Assembly: GCA_902495155.1 (NCBI GenBank)
Contig: CABUWD010000050.1
Span: 1 to 14,510 of the forward strand
Source: an uncultured Collinsella sp.
GTDB taxonomy: Bacteria > Actinomycetota > Coriobacteriia > Coriobacteriales > Coriobacteriaceae
Reading direction: 5' to 3'
Length of the DNA stretch: 14,510 bases
Positions 1 through 6,955 of the stretch are shown here, piece by piece. How positions within the stretch are numbered: position 1 is the stretch's first letter; each line of letters opens with the position of its first letter. The position numbers were made by a program, and so were the translations under genes. A model generated the notes under the pieces. The model was not told the origin of the DNA. It ran no database searches and worked only from the letters and a program-made list of their open reading frames with translations.

Positions 1-182
1 GCCTTAGCCGATGCGATTACGCCGGACGTGACATTTTCCTTGTTCACGGCAATCAAGATGCGCGGCGGGGCGGATGTCACCTGCACCGCTGTGTTGATAA
101 CGCAGCCGGCACGCAGCCCGTCCGCCGCAGCGCTCACCACGTACAGGCCACTCGGCATGGTAAAGAACGCAGTTTTGTCCAT
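1..182 (-). CDS. Flavin reductase-like domain protein, N-terminal part (runs off the left edge)
   Basis: Reading the minus strand from an ATG at 182 gives 60 uninterrupted residues beginning MDKTAFFTMPSGLYVVSAAA and continuing with a GCVINTAVQVTSAPPRILIAVNK stretch (given here only to show the motif order: GLYVV, CVINT, QVTS, P..I.IAVNK). This pattern is typical of the FMN-binding split-barrel flavin reductase family, including the N-terminal domain of anaerobic flavorubredoxin-type or 'high molecular weight rubredoxin' proteins. Such proteins bind FMN and reduce flavin or pass electrons using NAD(P)H in the cytoplasm. A GGGGAG ribosome binding site (about 191-196) sits 8 bases before the ATG, which supports the start. 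The remainder lies outside the window, so length and any C-terminal rubredoxin domain cannot be seen. It is preceded by a terminator at 234-267, so it probably has its own promoter in the short gap. Confidence 0.75.
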   Translation of the reverse strand, partial: MDKTAFFTMPSGLYVVSAAADGLRAGCVINTAVQVTSAPPRILIAVNKENVTSGVIASAK

Positions 183-233
183 AACGATCACTCCCCTAGC
201 TCGGGTTGGAACCTCATGGATGTATGTACCCAC

Positions 234-267
234 AAAAAAGGCGGCACCCATAACGGACGCCGCCTTT
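234..267 (-). terminator. Rho-independent terminator downstream of smpB
   Basis: On the minus strand a perfect 9-bp stem (AAAGGCGGC at 237-245 against GCCGCCTTT at 259-267) is followed by a run of six T (239-234). It is correctly oriented to end the TPR-smpB transcript and separates it from the flavin reductase gene. Confidence 0.85.
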
Positions 268-309
268 GAGACATATGTGTCAGAGCAGTAAGAAAGATGA
301 GACACCCGC

Positions 310-376
310 AGTTGCGGTGAAATAGGGACTGAATAGCCCCTCAAACAGGCAAAACAGTCCGTATTCCACCGCAACT
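310..376. repeat. Imperfect palindrome, 22-bp arms; copy 1 of a dispersed hairpin family
   Basis: The left arm 310-331 (AGTTGCGGTG, then AAATAGGGACTG) pairs with 355-376 with only two mismatches around a 23-base loop. The 22 bases of the left arm recur exactly at 14236-14257, next to the insertion sequence at the other end of the window. Chance identity of 22 bases in a 14.5-kb window is very unlikely, so this is a dispersed intergenic element. It lies between the smpB stop and the terminator at 234-267, so it is transcribed as part of the smpB 3' untranslated region. Its function is unknown. Confidence 0.85.
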
Positions 377-388
377 TATACAGAGTGC

Positions 389-859
389 CTAGCGGTTGCG
401 CTCTTTGAGGGCGCGGTCGATCTCGCGTTGGACATCACGCTTGGCCATGTCCTCGCGCTTGTCGTAGAGCTTCTTGCCGCGACCCAGACCCAGCAGCAGC
501 TTTACGCGGCCGTCGGTATTAAAGTAGAGCTCCAACGGAACCAGCGCATAACCACGGTTGCGAAGCTTGCCGTCAAGAAAGTCGATCTCCTTGCGGTGCA
601 GCAGCAGACGACGCCGACGGTCGGGATCGCGATTCCACACGCCACCATGGCTATAAGGGTGGATATGCAGTCCGACGAGCCAGCACTCGCCGCCACGAAT
701 CAGCGCAAAAGTGTCAGTGATCTGACAGGCGCGCTCGCGAATCGACTTGACCTCGGTGCCGCTCAGCTCAATACCGCACTCAAACGTCTCATCGATAAAG
801 TACTCGTGATGTGCCGAGCGATTCTTGGAAATGAGTTTGCGCTCGCGCTTACTGGGCAT
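389..859 (-). CDS. smpB: SsrA-binding protein SmpB
   Basis: This 156-residue protein is the tmRNA (SsrA) partner that delivers Ala-tmRNA to stalled ribosomes in trans-translation. Family landmarks are present in order: NRSAHHEYFI (13-22), G.ELSGTEVKSIR (29-41), HIHPYSHGG (65-73), the arginine-rich DPDRRRRLLLHRKEI (78-92), and GRGKKLYDKRED (126-137) leading into a basic C-terminal tail. That tail inserts in the mRNA channel in characterised SmpB. The ATG at 859 is chosen because AAGGAGG precedes it at suitable distance and translation then begins with the expected PSKRERKLISKN. A longer reading upstream overlaps the TPR gene and has no family similarity. The start overlaps the TPR gene stop by 11 bases, so the two are translationally coupled. 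No tmRNA gene fits in the short gap downstream, so ssrA must lie elsewhere. Confidence 0.97.
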   Translation of the reverse strand: MPSKRERKLISKNRSAHHEYFIDETFECGIELSGTEVKSIRERACQITDTFALIRGGECWLVGLHIHPYSHGGVWNRDPDRRRRLLLHRKEIDFLDGKLRNRGYALVPLELYFNTDGRVKLLLGLGRGKKLYDKREDMAKRDVQREIDRALKERNR

Positions 860-1766
860 CGCCGGCCTCCTTGGCTCCATCGGCGTTTGAGCCCGCAGTC
901 TCGCGCTTTGCCTTGCGCTCGGCATTGAGCTCGGCATCGCTCTCGCGCACCAGTTTGATAATCGCCGCGCAGGCCTCCTCGCCCACCAAGTCGCGAGCAC
1001 GTACCGTCAGGCGCGTCGCCTCCTGCTTGTCGCCGTCGCTTGCAGCATCGGTCGCGCACATAATCAGGCAGATGGCAATCTCGGCCGAAGGCGAGGTCGG
1101 CACGCCTTGCAGGGCCAGTTCACCCATCACGTGGTCGTCGCTCTCATCGGCGGCATCCGGATAGGTGGTATGGATCTTGTTGAGCAGGCGCGTCGTATGC
1201 GCATCGTTGGGCGCCAGGCGCAGCGCCAGACGCGCGCAGCCCACGGCAGCCGAAACGTTCTCGGTCTCGGGCTCCAAGAAGTACTGGCCTAGATTGGCGT
1301 AAGCGCGGGCGGCGCACTTGCCATCGCTTGCACGCTCCAGCACCGAGAACGAGAGCGATGCCCATTCCTGCTTGTCCTCGAGTGCGCGGAACAGCTCGGC
1401 CAAATCCAAGCGATAGTTGCAGTTCATGGGGTCCCAACGCACAGCCTGCATCAGGGCATTACGAGCGCTCACATAATCCTGCTGGCGAATGTAGGCAAAC
1501 GCCATATCAGAGTACAGGCGGTCAAACGGCACCTCGACCTGCACGAGCTCGCGCGGATCCTTCTCCACGCGGCGATAGGCCAAGCGCTCAAACTTGCTAT
1601 CGAAGCTAAAGTATTGACGCTTCTCCTCCGTCTTGCACTCAGCGTCGATATACTCCTCGGCGAGCTCCACCAGACGCTCCAGCAGCGGCGTCGCCGTAGC
1701 CAGGTCGCCCTGCGCCAGATAGTTCTCGGCATACGTGATGTCTTGCAAGCTGATGGGCAGATCCAT
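849..1766 (-). CDS. TPR-repeat protein of unknown role, coupled to smpB
   Basis: This 305-residue soluble protein has no signal peptide or membrane segment. Helical tetratricopeptide-like pairs are visible around residues 8-40 (ITYAENYLAQGDLATATPLLERLVEL), 82-113 (DRLYSDMAFAYIRQQDYVSARNALMQAVRWDP), 116-146, and 154-187 (RAYANLGQYF...ARLALRLAPNDAHT). A second alpha-helical region covers about 225-290, and the last 25 residues are charged and low-complexity. TPR arrays are protein-protein interaction scaffolds. No enzymatic motif is seen, so the partner is unknown. The ATG at 1766 follows GAGGAG and is preferred to a start 17 codons upstream that lacks a binding site. The 11-base overlap with smpB implies one transcript and coupled translation. 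This could mean a link to ribosome rescue, but co-transcription alone does not show that. Confidence 0.85.
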   Translation of the reverse strand: MDLPISLQDITYAENYLAQGDLATATPLLERLVELAEEYIDAECKTEEKRQYFSFDSKFERLAYRRVEKDPRELVQVEVPFDRLYSDMAFAYIRQQDYVSARNALMQAVRWDPMNCNYRLDLAELFRALEDKQEWASLSFSVLERASDGKCAARAYANLGQYFLEPETENVSAAVGCARLALRLAPNDAHTTRLLNKIHTTYPDAADESDDHVMGELALQGVPTSPSAEIAICLIMCATDAASDGDKQEATRLTVRARDLVGEEACAAIIKLVRESDAELNAERKAKRETAGSNADGAKEAGDAQ

Positions 1767-1822
1767 GGCTACTCCTCGATCTGAGCGAAACACGGCAGGC
1801 GCCGTACATACGGTCAATACAC

Positions 1823-1850
1823 AAAACCCGGGTCTCTTACGAGGCCCGGG
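1823..1850 (-). terminator. Rho-independent terminator of the tRNA unit
   Basis: The minus strand forms CCCGGGCCTC / GAGACCCGGG (ten pairs, one G-T) around a short loop between 1850 and 1827, followed by TTTT. It lies 10 bases after the tRNA-Glu gene and before the TPR gene, so it ends the tRNA transcript. Confidence 0.85.
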
Positions 1851-1860
1851 CGTTCAATTT

Positions 1861-1937
1861 TGGTAGCCCGTACCAGATTCGAACTGGTGATCTCCGCCTT
1901 GAGAGGGCGGCGTCCTAAACCGCTAGACGAACGGGCC
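1861..1937 (-). tRNA. tRNA-Glu, anticodon CTC
   Basis: The complete cloverleaf is 77 nt including an encoded CCA (1861-1863). The acceptor GGCCCGT pairs with ACGGGCT (first pair G-U), the anticodon stem CCGCC/GGCGG encloses loop CTCTCAA giving anticodon CTC (reads GAG), and the T arm ACCAG-TTCGAAT-CTGGT is perfect. It follows tRNA-Gln by 17 bases, and the two share a promoter and a terminator. Confidence 0.96.
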
Positions 1938-1954
1938 ATATGAAGCAAATGCAA

Positions 1955-2028
1955 TGGCTGGGATGGAGGGAGTCGAACCCCCATTGACGGAACCAGAATC
2001 CGCTGTCCTGCCATTAGACGACATCCCA
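1955..2028 (-). tRNA. tRNA-Gln, anticodon CTG
   Basis: The complete cloverleaf is 74 nt including encoded CCA (1955-1957). The acceptor TGGGATG/CATCCCA has the U1-A72 pair typical of bacterial tRNA-Gln. The D arm is GTCT...GGAC, the anticodon stem GCGGA/TCCGT encloses TTCTGGT giving anticodon CTG (reads CAG), and the T arm is GGGGG-TTCGACT-CCCTC. It is the first gene of a two-tRNA unit with tRNA-Glu. Confidence 0.96.
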
Positions 2029-2072
2029 ATGACTGCATCGCTGCGCTCGGCTGTGCCTTTGCGCAAGAAAGA

Positions 2073-2127
2073 AATATACGGGAAGTCTCGCCGTGACGCA
2101 AGCCCCAATTTTGACTTTTTTGAAATT
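2073..2127 (-). promoter_or_regulatory. Promoter of the tRNA-Gln/tRNA-Glu unit, with UP-like A/T tract
   Basis: On the minus strand TTGCGT (2101-2096) and TATATT (2078-2073) are separated by exactly 17 bases, and the -10 box ends 44 bases before the tRNA-Gln 5' end. Upstream of the -35 box, 2127-2107 is an A/T-rich tract with an A6 run, as in UP elements of stable RNA promoters. The same tract is part of an inverted repeat (2105-2116 with 2129-2139, one bulged base). Sequence inspection only; no start site is known. Confidence 0.65.
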
Positions 2128-2208
2128 CAGTCAAATTGGCCTAATTTAGTCCAACCCGTGAAGGACCTGTGAAGCCGACCGCTGTACACGAGGGGCAAAA
2201 CGCCGCGA

Positions 2209-2254
2209 GCGGTAGCCGTCAACCGTTGGCAGATTCTACCGCGAAAACGATAGC
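2209..2254 (+). promoter_or_regulatory. Possible promoter with dyad upstream of the 2305 gene
   Basis: TTGGCA (2226-2231) and GATAGC (2249-2254) are 17 bases apart and point toward the plus-strand gene starting at 2305. The -35 box lies inside a dyad formed by GCGGTAG (2209-2215) and CTACCGC (2236-2242). The -10 match is weak. The rest of 2140-2304 shows nothing else I can interpret. Confidence 0.3.
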
Positions 2255-2304
2255 ACCAGGCAACACAATCGAAGTATCAATGATCGCGTAGATATCGAGG
2301 CGCC

Positions 2305-2715
2305 ATGGACGAAGAGCTTGATTACCTATGGGAGACCCTGGGCCTCGAGATCACTGCCGACCTTTGGCCCGAACGGGACAAAATTCACCCCACGTTACGC
2401 CCCGCCATTACTGTGGTGCAGGCAAAATACCGCCGTGCATCCTTTTTGATCATGCGGATGTCATGGCACGCGGGACTACCCGACCTTAAGCGAATCCAGG
2501 CAAGTCTCGTCGAGCTGTCCGGCATGCCGACCGTCATATCCGAGGCGCACCTGGAACAGCGTCAGCGCGAGCGACTGCAACAGCAGCGGATTCCCTTTAT
2601 CTGCCCTGGCGTTCAGGCATATCTGCCCTTTATGGACGAGGAGTACTGGAGTGGCAAGCCCAACAAGCACGTAAAAGTCTACGATCCGCACGAATGGGCA
2701 CAGTTGGCGGACTGA
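2305..2715 (+). CDS. Small protein resembling the N-terminal domain of MarR-type winged-helix regulators
   Basis: This 136-residue protein is the only complete plus-strand gene here. The ATG at 2305 has a weak GAGG site at 2297-2300. I do not recognise a named family with certainty. The stretch 79-111 (ISEAHLEQRQRERLQQQRIPFICPGVQAYLPFMDEEYW) resembles the segment of certain larger actinobacterial and Firmicute MarR/winged-helix proteins that reads roughly 'L...R.RL..QG/R IPFI.PG.Q.YLPF'. There it precedes a DNA-binding domain. No helix-turn-helix follows, because the protein stops about 25 residues later, so this is either a truncated regulator or a stand-alone version of that domain. No signal peptide or membrane segment is seen. 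It is flanked by divergent tRNA genes and a convergent Spx-like gene, with a palindrome array directly after its stop. Confidence 0.6.
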   Translation: MDEELDYLWETLGLEITADLWPERDKIHPTLRPAITVVQAKYRRASFLIMRMSWHAGLPDLKRIQASLVELSGMPTVISEAHLEQRQRERLQQQRIPFICPGVQAYLPFMDEEYWSGKPNKHVKVYDPHEWAQLAD

Positions 2716-2734
2716 CTGGGGCAGGCCCGCCGGC

Positions 2735-2904
2735 GGAAAGTGCGTCCCAGATTTCAAGCTCGAACTGGTCCCCACTTTCCCGTCGAGCCCTCAACCGGAA
2801 ACCGTGTCCCACAATCGAAGCTCCGAATGGGACGTGCTTTCCGCAACCGGCCACTTTGGGAAAGTGCATCCCATTCTGGAAGCGAATTCCGGGTCGCACT
2901 TTCC
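2735..2904. repeat. Array of three tandem imperfect palindromes with exact 62-bp period
   Basis: Three 46-base units occupy 2735-2780, 2797-2842 and 2859-2904, each separated by 16 bases. Each begins GGAAA and ends TTTCC. The arms (for example GGAAAGTGCGTCCCAG with CTGGTCCCCACTTTCC) form hairpins with 14- to 18-base loops. Units share the arm pattern GGAAAgtgcgTCCCA and an AAGC in the loop, but differ elsewhere. The array fills the gap between two convergent genes (2305-2715 plus; 2912-3271 minus), so it will be transcribed from both sides. No T tract follows the stems. It resembles REP/BIME-type elements. Confidence 0.8.
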
Positions 2905-2911
2905 GCAGCCG

Positions 2912-3271
2912 CTACAGCAACGCCTCGGTCCAAGCCGCTTCTTTGAAGCCAGGAATCGCAAAGTCATCGCCCACCAGTAGCGGACGCTTAACAAGCATGC
3001 CGTCAGTCGCCAGCAGCTCGCAGCATTCCTGGTCCGTCATACCTGCATCCAGGCGAGCCTTCAGGCCCAGCTCTCGATATTTCATGCCCGACGAGTTAAA
3101 GAAGCGTCGCACCGGCAGCCCCGAACGAGCAATCCAGGTCGCAAGTTCATCGGCCGTGGGATTGTCCGTAACGATATCGCGGTCGATATACTCAACCCCA
3201 TGTTCGTCCAACCAGGCCTTGGCCTTTTTACACGTCGAGCATTTGGGATATTCAACAAACAGTACGGTCAT
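2912..3271 (-). CDS. ArsC/Spx-family thioredoxin-fold protein
   Basis: This 119-residue protein opens with VLFVEYPKCSTCKKAKAWL, the redox CxxC (Cys11, Cys14) of the ArsC/Spx/YffB branch of thioredoxin-fold proteins. The family's cis-proline motif VKRPLLV lies at 94-100. Members include glutaredoxin-coupled arsenate reductases, the RNA polymerase-binding regulator Spx, and YffB-type proteins of unknown substrate. The sequence does not decide between them. No arsenite pump or arsenic regulator is nearby, so a role in arsenic resistance is not supported by context. The ATG at 3271 follows GGAGG at proper distance and yields the usual family length. A longer reading from 3310 adds 13 residues without a binding site. 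It lies 92 bases after mupG on the same strand. A TACAAT hexamer at 3347-3342 could be a -10 box, but no good -35 box accompanies it. Confidence 0.88.
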   Translation of the reverse strand: MTVLFVEYPKCSTCKKAKAWLDEHGVEYIDRDIVTDNPTADELATWIARSGLPVRRFFNSSGMKYRELGLKARLDAGMTDQECCELLATDGMLVKRPLLVGDDFAIPGFKEAAWTEALL

Positions 3272-3363
3272 GGGAATCCTCCGAATGTAGATCGGCCAAC
3301 GCAGGTACACACCATACGAGGCGCCTTCGCATGATGAGGCAATTGTAGCCCACGGGTCACACG

Positions 3364-4416
3364 CTAAACGAACCGTACCCCGAATCCGCGTTTGATGAAC
3401 GGCAACAGCTCCATTGCCTCGGGCGTGATATGGCCCGCAACGTTCATGCGCTCGTCACCGGGAAGATCGACCCGCGCAATCTCAAGCTCGCCTTCGTAGC
3501 GCCCATATCCGCTATTACTCACAGCGATCGACCCCGCCTTTCGCGGCAGGCCGGCTCCGGCATCCGTCGGCACGGAATCCGGCTTAAGCTTCGTACGTGA
3601 CTCCTGAGACCTAAAGATGAGGACACTCGAGTCGGGCCGGTCGTGATGAATCTGCCCGCGCACATAGGCATAACCGGGCTCAAGCTCGCATTGCAAATCC
3701 ACGTATCCGGCGGAAACTTGAGCAAACTGCGCCCAGCCCGCATCGGATAGATCGGGGTCGCCGACCAACACAATGTCGCAATCGGCGCCATGTGCAAGCT
3801 CAAGCATATTGAGAGCAACCTTTGACGCGCGACCGCGCTGCGCCTCGACCGTCGGCAGTCCCTCGAATACCGGCCCGCGAACGTTAGCATCACCCGGCAC
3901 AAAAGCCATGATTTCGAATCCAAGCGCCGCAAGACGAAGATTCGTCCGAGCAATGTCCTCCAGAGCTAAACCGGTATAAGGCTTGGGGTAAAAATTGTGG
4001 CAGGCGGCAAAACGAGTCACATCGGCGCCGGCTTCACGCCACGATGCGATTTCATCAGAACTCACCGTCGATGCATTGACCACAATGCGAAATACACCGG
4101 ACAGCTCCGCGACCCGCTGGGCGCTAAAGCCATAGTCCAAACGAAGGTATTCCAATCCCAGATCGCGCAGGTCCTCGATGCGCTCAAGCCCGAGCAAATC
4201 GCACGTGCGAGGCCCCACATCGGCAATGAGCGCAATGCCGCGGGCGGAAAGCAGCGACAGAACATGACGGACTTTATCTGCATACGCCGCTCCCCCATCC
4301 TCGGGAATATGCAGCGAGGTGAACGCATAGCGCGCACCCGCCGCGGCACCGCGCTCAATCGTCCGCTCAATATCCTGCAGAGGGCTGGAAAGATAAATCG
4401 AAATACCCGTCTTCAC
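3364..4416 (-). CDS. mupG: 6-phospho-N-acetylmuramidase MupG (DUF871 TIM-barrel family)
   Basis: The 350-residue product matches the DUF871/MupG family: an N-terminal TIM barrel with GISIYLSS (4-11), FTSLHIPED (32-40), LRLDYGF (91-97), VVNAST (112-117), the CHNFYPKPYTGL motif (139-150), AFVPGD (171-176) and GLPTVE (186-191), then a small C-terminal beta domain from about 240. MupG hydrolyses MurNAc-6-phosphate-beta-1,4-GlcNAc in the cytoplasm, releasing MurNAc-6-P and GlcNAc. Neighbouring murQ and the murP-like PTS gene supply the previous and next steps, which makes this role much likelier than 'hypothetical outer surface protein' names given to relatives. The start is GTG at 4416, with AAAGGAG nine bases upstream. 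A complete terminator at 4433-4466 abuts that binding site, leaving no space for a promoter (see findings). Confidence 0.92.
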   Translation of the reverse strand: MKTGISIYLSSPLQDIERTIERGAAAGARYAFTSLHIPEDGGAAYADKVRHVLSLLSARGIALIADVGPRTCDLLGLERIEDLRDLGLEYLRLDYGFSAQRVAELSGVFRIVVNASTVSSDEIASWREAGADVTRFAACHNFYPKPYTGLALEDIARTNLRLAALGFEIMAFVPGDANVRGPVFEGLPTVEAQRGRASKVALNMLELAHGADCDIVLVGDPDLSDAGWAQFAQVSAGYVDLQCELEPGYAYVRGQIHHDRPDSSVLIFRSQESRTKLKPDSVPTDAGAGLPRKAGSIAVSNSGYGRYEGELEIARVDLPGDERMNVAGHITPEAMELLPFIKRGFGVRFV

Positions 4417-4432
4417 GCTTCAACGCTCCTTT

Positions 4433-4466
4433 AAAAAAGGCCGGCGGAGCAGTTAGCCCCGCCGGC
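4433..4466 (-). terminator. Strong intercistronic terminator between murP and mupG
   Basis: On the minus strand GCCGGCGG (4466-4459) pairs perfectly with CCGCCGGC (4447-4440) and is followed by T6 (4438-4433). It lies 67 bases after the murP stop. The T run ends directly next to the mupG ribosome binding site (about 4432-4426), so it may act as a partial terminator or mRNA-stabilising stem within the operon. Confidence 0.85.
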
Positions 4467-4533
4467 ACAACCATAGCATCAAGAAATCTGCCGCGCGCCG
4501 CGAGCCCCGAGCAACACGGCTCGCGATATCAAA

Positions 4534-5964
4534 CTACTCGCCAAAGAACTCGTTGATCTTCTGCTCGTCGACGCCAAAGAACCACGTCAGGACAAAGCCG
4601 GCGGCATAGGCAAGCAGCATAGCGGCAACGTAGCCGAGTTGCTGGCCAGGAACAACGATCAGCAGGCCAAACAGACCGGAAACGCCCTGAGAAACCGTGC
4701 CGATGTGAAGCAGCGCCGCGAGCGCGCCGCCAAATCCGGCACCCAGGCAGGCCGTCACAAACGGACGAACGAGCGGCAGCGTAACAGCATACATCAGAGG
4801 CTCGCCCACACCCAGGATTCCAACGGGAATGGACTCTGCGACGTACTTCTTGAGCTTGGCGTTCTTGGTCTTAAAGTACAGCGCCAAACCGGCACCGACC
4901 TGGCCGCCGCCAGCCATCATAAGGATGGGAAGCAGGTAATTGATACCCTTGGTAGCGCCGTCGGGATCGTTGAGCATAGCGTGGATCGGCGTGAGCGCTT
5001 GATGCAGGCCGACGGACACCAGCGGCAAGAAGCCTGCCGACAGGATATAGCCGCCCAGGACGCCCAGCTTCTCGAAGATAAAGGTCAAAACGCTAAAGAT
5101 GGCAGTCGTCAGCCATGCGCCAACCGGCTGGATGACGAGCATCAGAGCAAAGGCGCCGATGATGAGCACCAGCAGCGGGGACAAGAACGTGTCGAGTGCG
5201 TTGGGCATAACCTTGCGAATCTGACGCTCCATCCAGGCAAAAAATGCGCCAGCGATGAGAGCCGCGATCATGCCGCCCGCTGCGGGGTTGTACTGCGCAT
5301 TGGTGAGCGGCAGCAGAATGGCAGTGGCAGGATCAGCCGCGCCAGGCGCAAGCAGGGGCATGGCACTGTTGGCGATGCACATCATGCCGGCGATGCCGCC
5401 CAGCGCAGCGGAACCACCAAACTCACGTGCCGCGTTATAGCCCACCAAGATAGGCAGATAGGCAAACAGGGCCCAGCCCATGGAACGAATGCCCTGGTAC
5501 CACCACTCGCCTGCAAGTGCTCCTGCCGTCGAGACGTTAATGACGTTGCAGATACCGTTGATGAGGCCAGCCGCAATGATGCCGGGAAGCAGGGCGACGA
5601 AGACATTGGAAATCTTCTTGAGGAAGGCCTGAACCGGCTTGGACTCGTACTTGGCCTTCTGCGCGGCCTTGTTTGTGGCCGCAGCGTCAACCACGCTCTC
5701 GTCGGCAACGCCTTTCGCAAGGCCGGTGAGCTTGGAGAACTCCTCGAGCACCTTATTCACCTTGCCCGGACCCAGCACGATCTGCATCGTGTCGTCCTCG
5801 ACCAGGCCCATCACGCCGTCGAGTGCCTTAATACCCTCCGTGTCGACATTGCCCGTGTCTTTGACGGTCACGCGCAGGCGCGTCATGCACGCCGCGTTTG
5901 CGAGCACGTTGTCTTTACCGCCCAAAAGGTCCAACAGCTTTTGGGCCAGCTCTTTGTTCGTCAT
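4534..5964 (-). CDS. murP: PTS EIIBC component, MurNAc / MurNAc-GlcNAc type (MurP-like)
   Basis: This 476-residue membrane transporter imports and phosphorylates its sugar using phosphate from the PTS chain. The EIIB domain (1-85) carries the phospho-acceptor Cys26 in NAACMTRLRV. A linker of about 30 residues leads to an EIIC domain (about 112-465) with roughly ten hydrophobic segments. It includes HQALTPIH (321-328), and GVGEP (385-389), the equivalent of the GITEP signature of glucose-superfamily EIIC proteins. No EIIA domain is fused, so it should use a separate EIIA-Glc-type protein, as MurP proteins do. Sugar specificity is inferred from adjacency to murQ, mupG and the regulator. Alternatives such as sucrose or beta-glucoside EIIBC are less likely in this context. 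The ATG at 5964 follows AAGGAGG, 57 bases after murQ. Confidence 0.92.
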   Translation of the reverse strand: MTNKELAQKLLDLLGGKDNVLANAACMTRLRVTVKDTGNVDTEGIKALDGVMGLVEDDTMQIVLGPGKVNKVLEEFSKLTGLAKGVADESVVDAAATNKAAQKAKYESKPVQAFLKKISNVFVALLPGIIAAGLINGICNVINVSTAGALAGEWWYQGIRSMGWALFAYLPILVGYNAAREFGGSAALGGIAGMMCIANSAMPLLAPGAADPATAILLPLTNAQYNPAAGGMIAALIAGAFFAWMERQIRKVMPNALDTFLSPLLVLIIGAFALMLVIQPVGAWLTTAIFSVLTFIFEKLGVLGGYILSAGFLPLVSVGLHQALTPIHAMLNDPDGATKGINYLLPILMMAGGGQVGAGLALYFKTKNAKLKKYVAESIPVGILGVGEPLMYAVTLPLVRPFVTACLGAGFGGALAALLHIGTVSQGVSGLFGLLIVVPGQQLGYVAAMLLAYAAGFVLTWFFGVDEQKINEFFGE

Positions 5965-6021
5965 AACTCCTCCTTGTATTGGGTATCTCGTCTGGATGTC
6001 ATATCAGCTCACGCCGCGCAC

Positions 6022-6945
<924 letters not shown>

Positions 6946-6955
6946 TTCATTCACC

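Noticed and set aside
28..291. Plus-strand open frame of 87 codons at the left edge
   Set aside because: It is antisense to the flavin reductase-like frame (1-182), which has family motifs and a ribosome binding site, and it runs through the terminator at 234-267.
183..388. tmRNA (ssrA) gene next to smpB
   Set aside because: The gap is about 200 bases and holds a terminator and a repeat hairpin. No tRNA-Ala-like ends or tag reading frame are visible.
2735..2904. CRISPR-like array of three units
   Set aside because: Units are themselves palindromic along their whole length with diverged loops, spacers are only 16 bases, and no cas genes are present.
2791..2994. Minus-strand frame through the palindrome array
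   Set aside because: It runs through repeats with a 62-base period, which changes frame in each unit, and overlaps the end of the ArsC/Spx-family gene.
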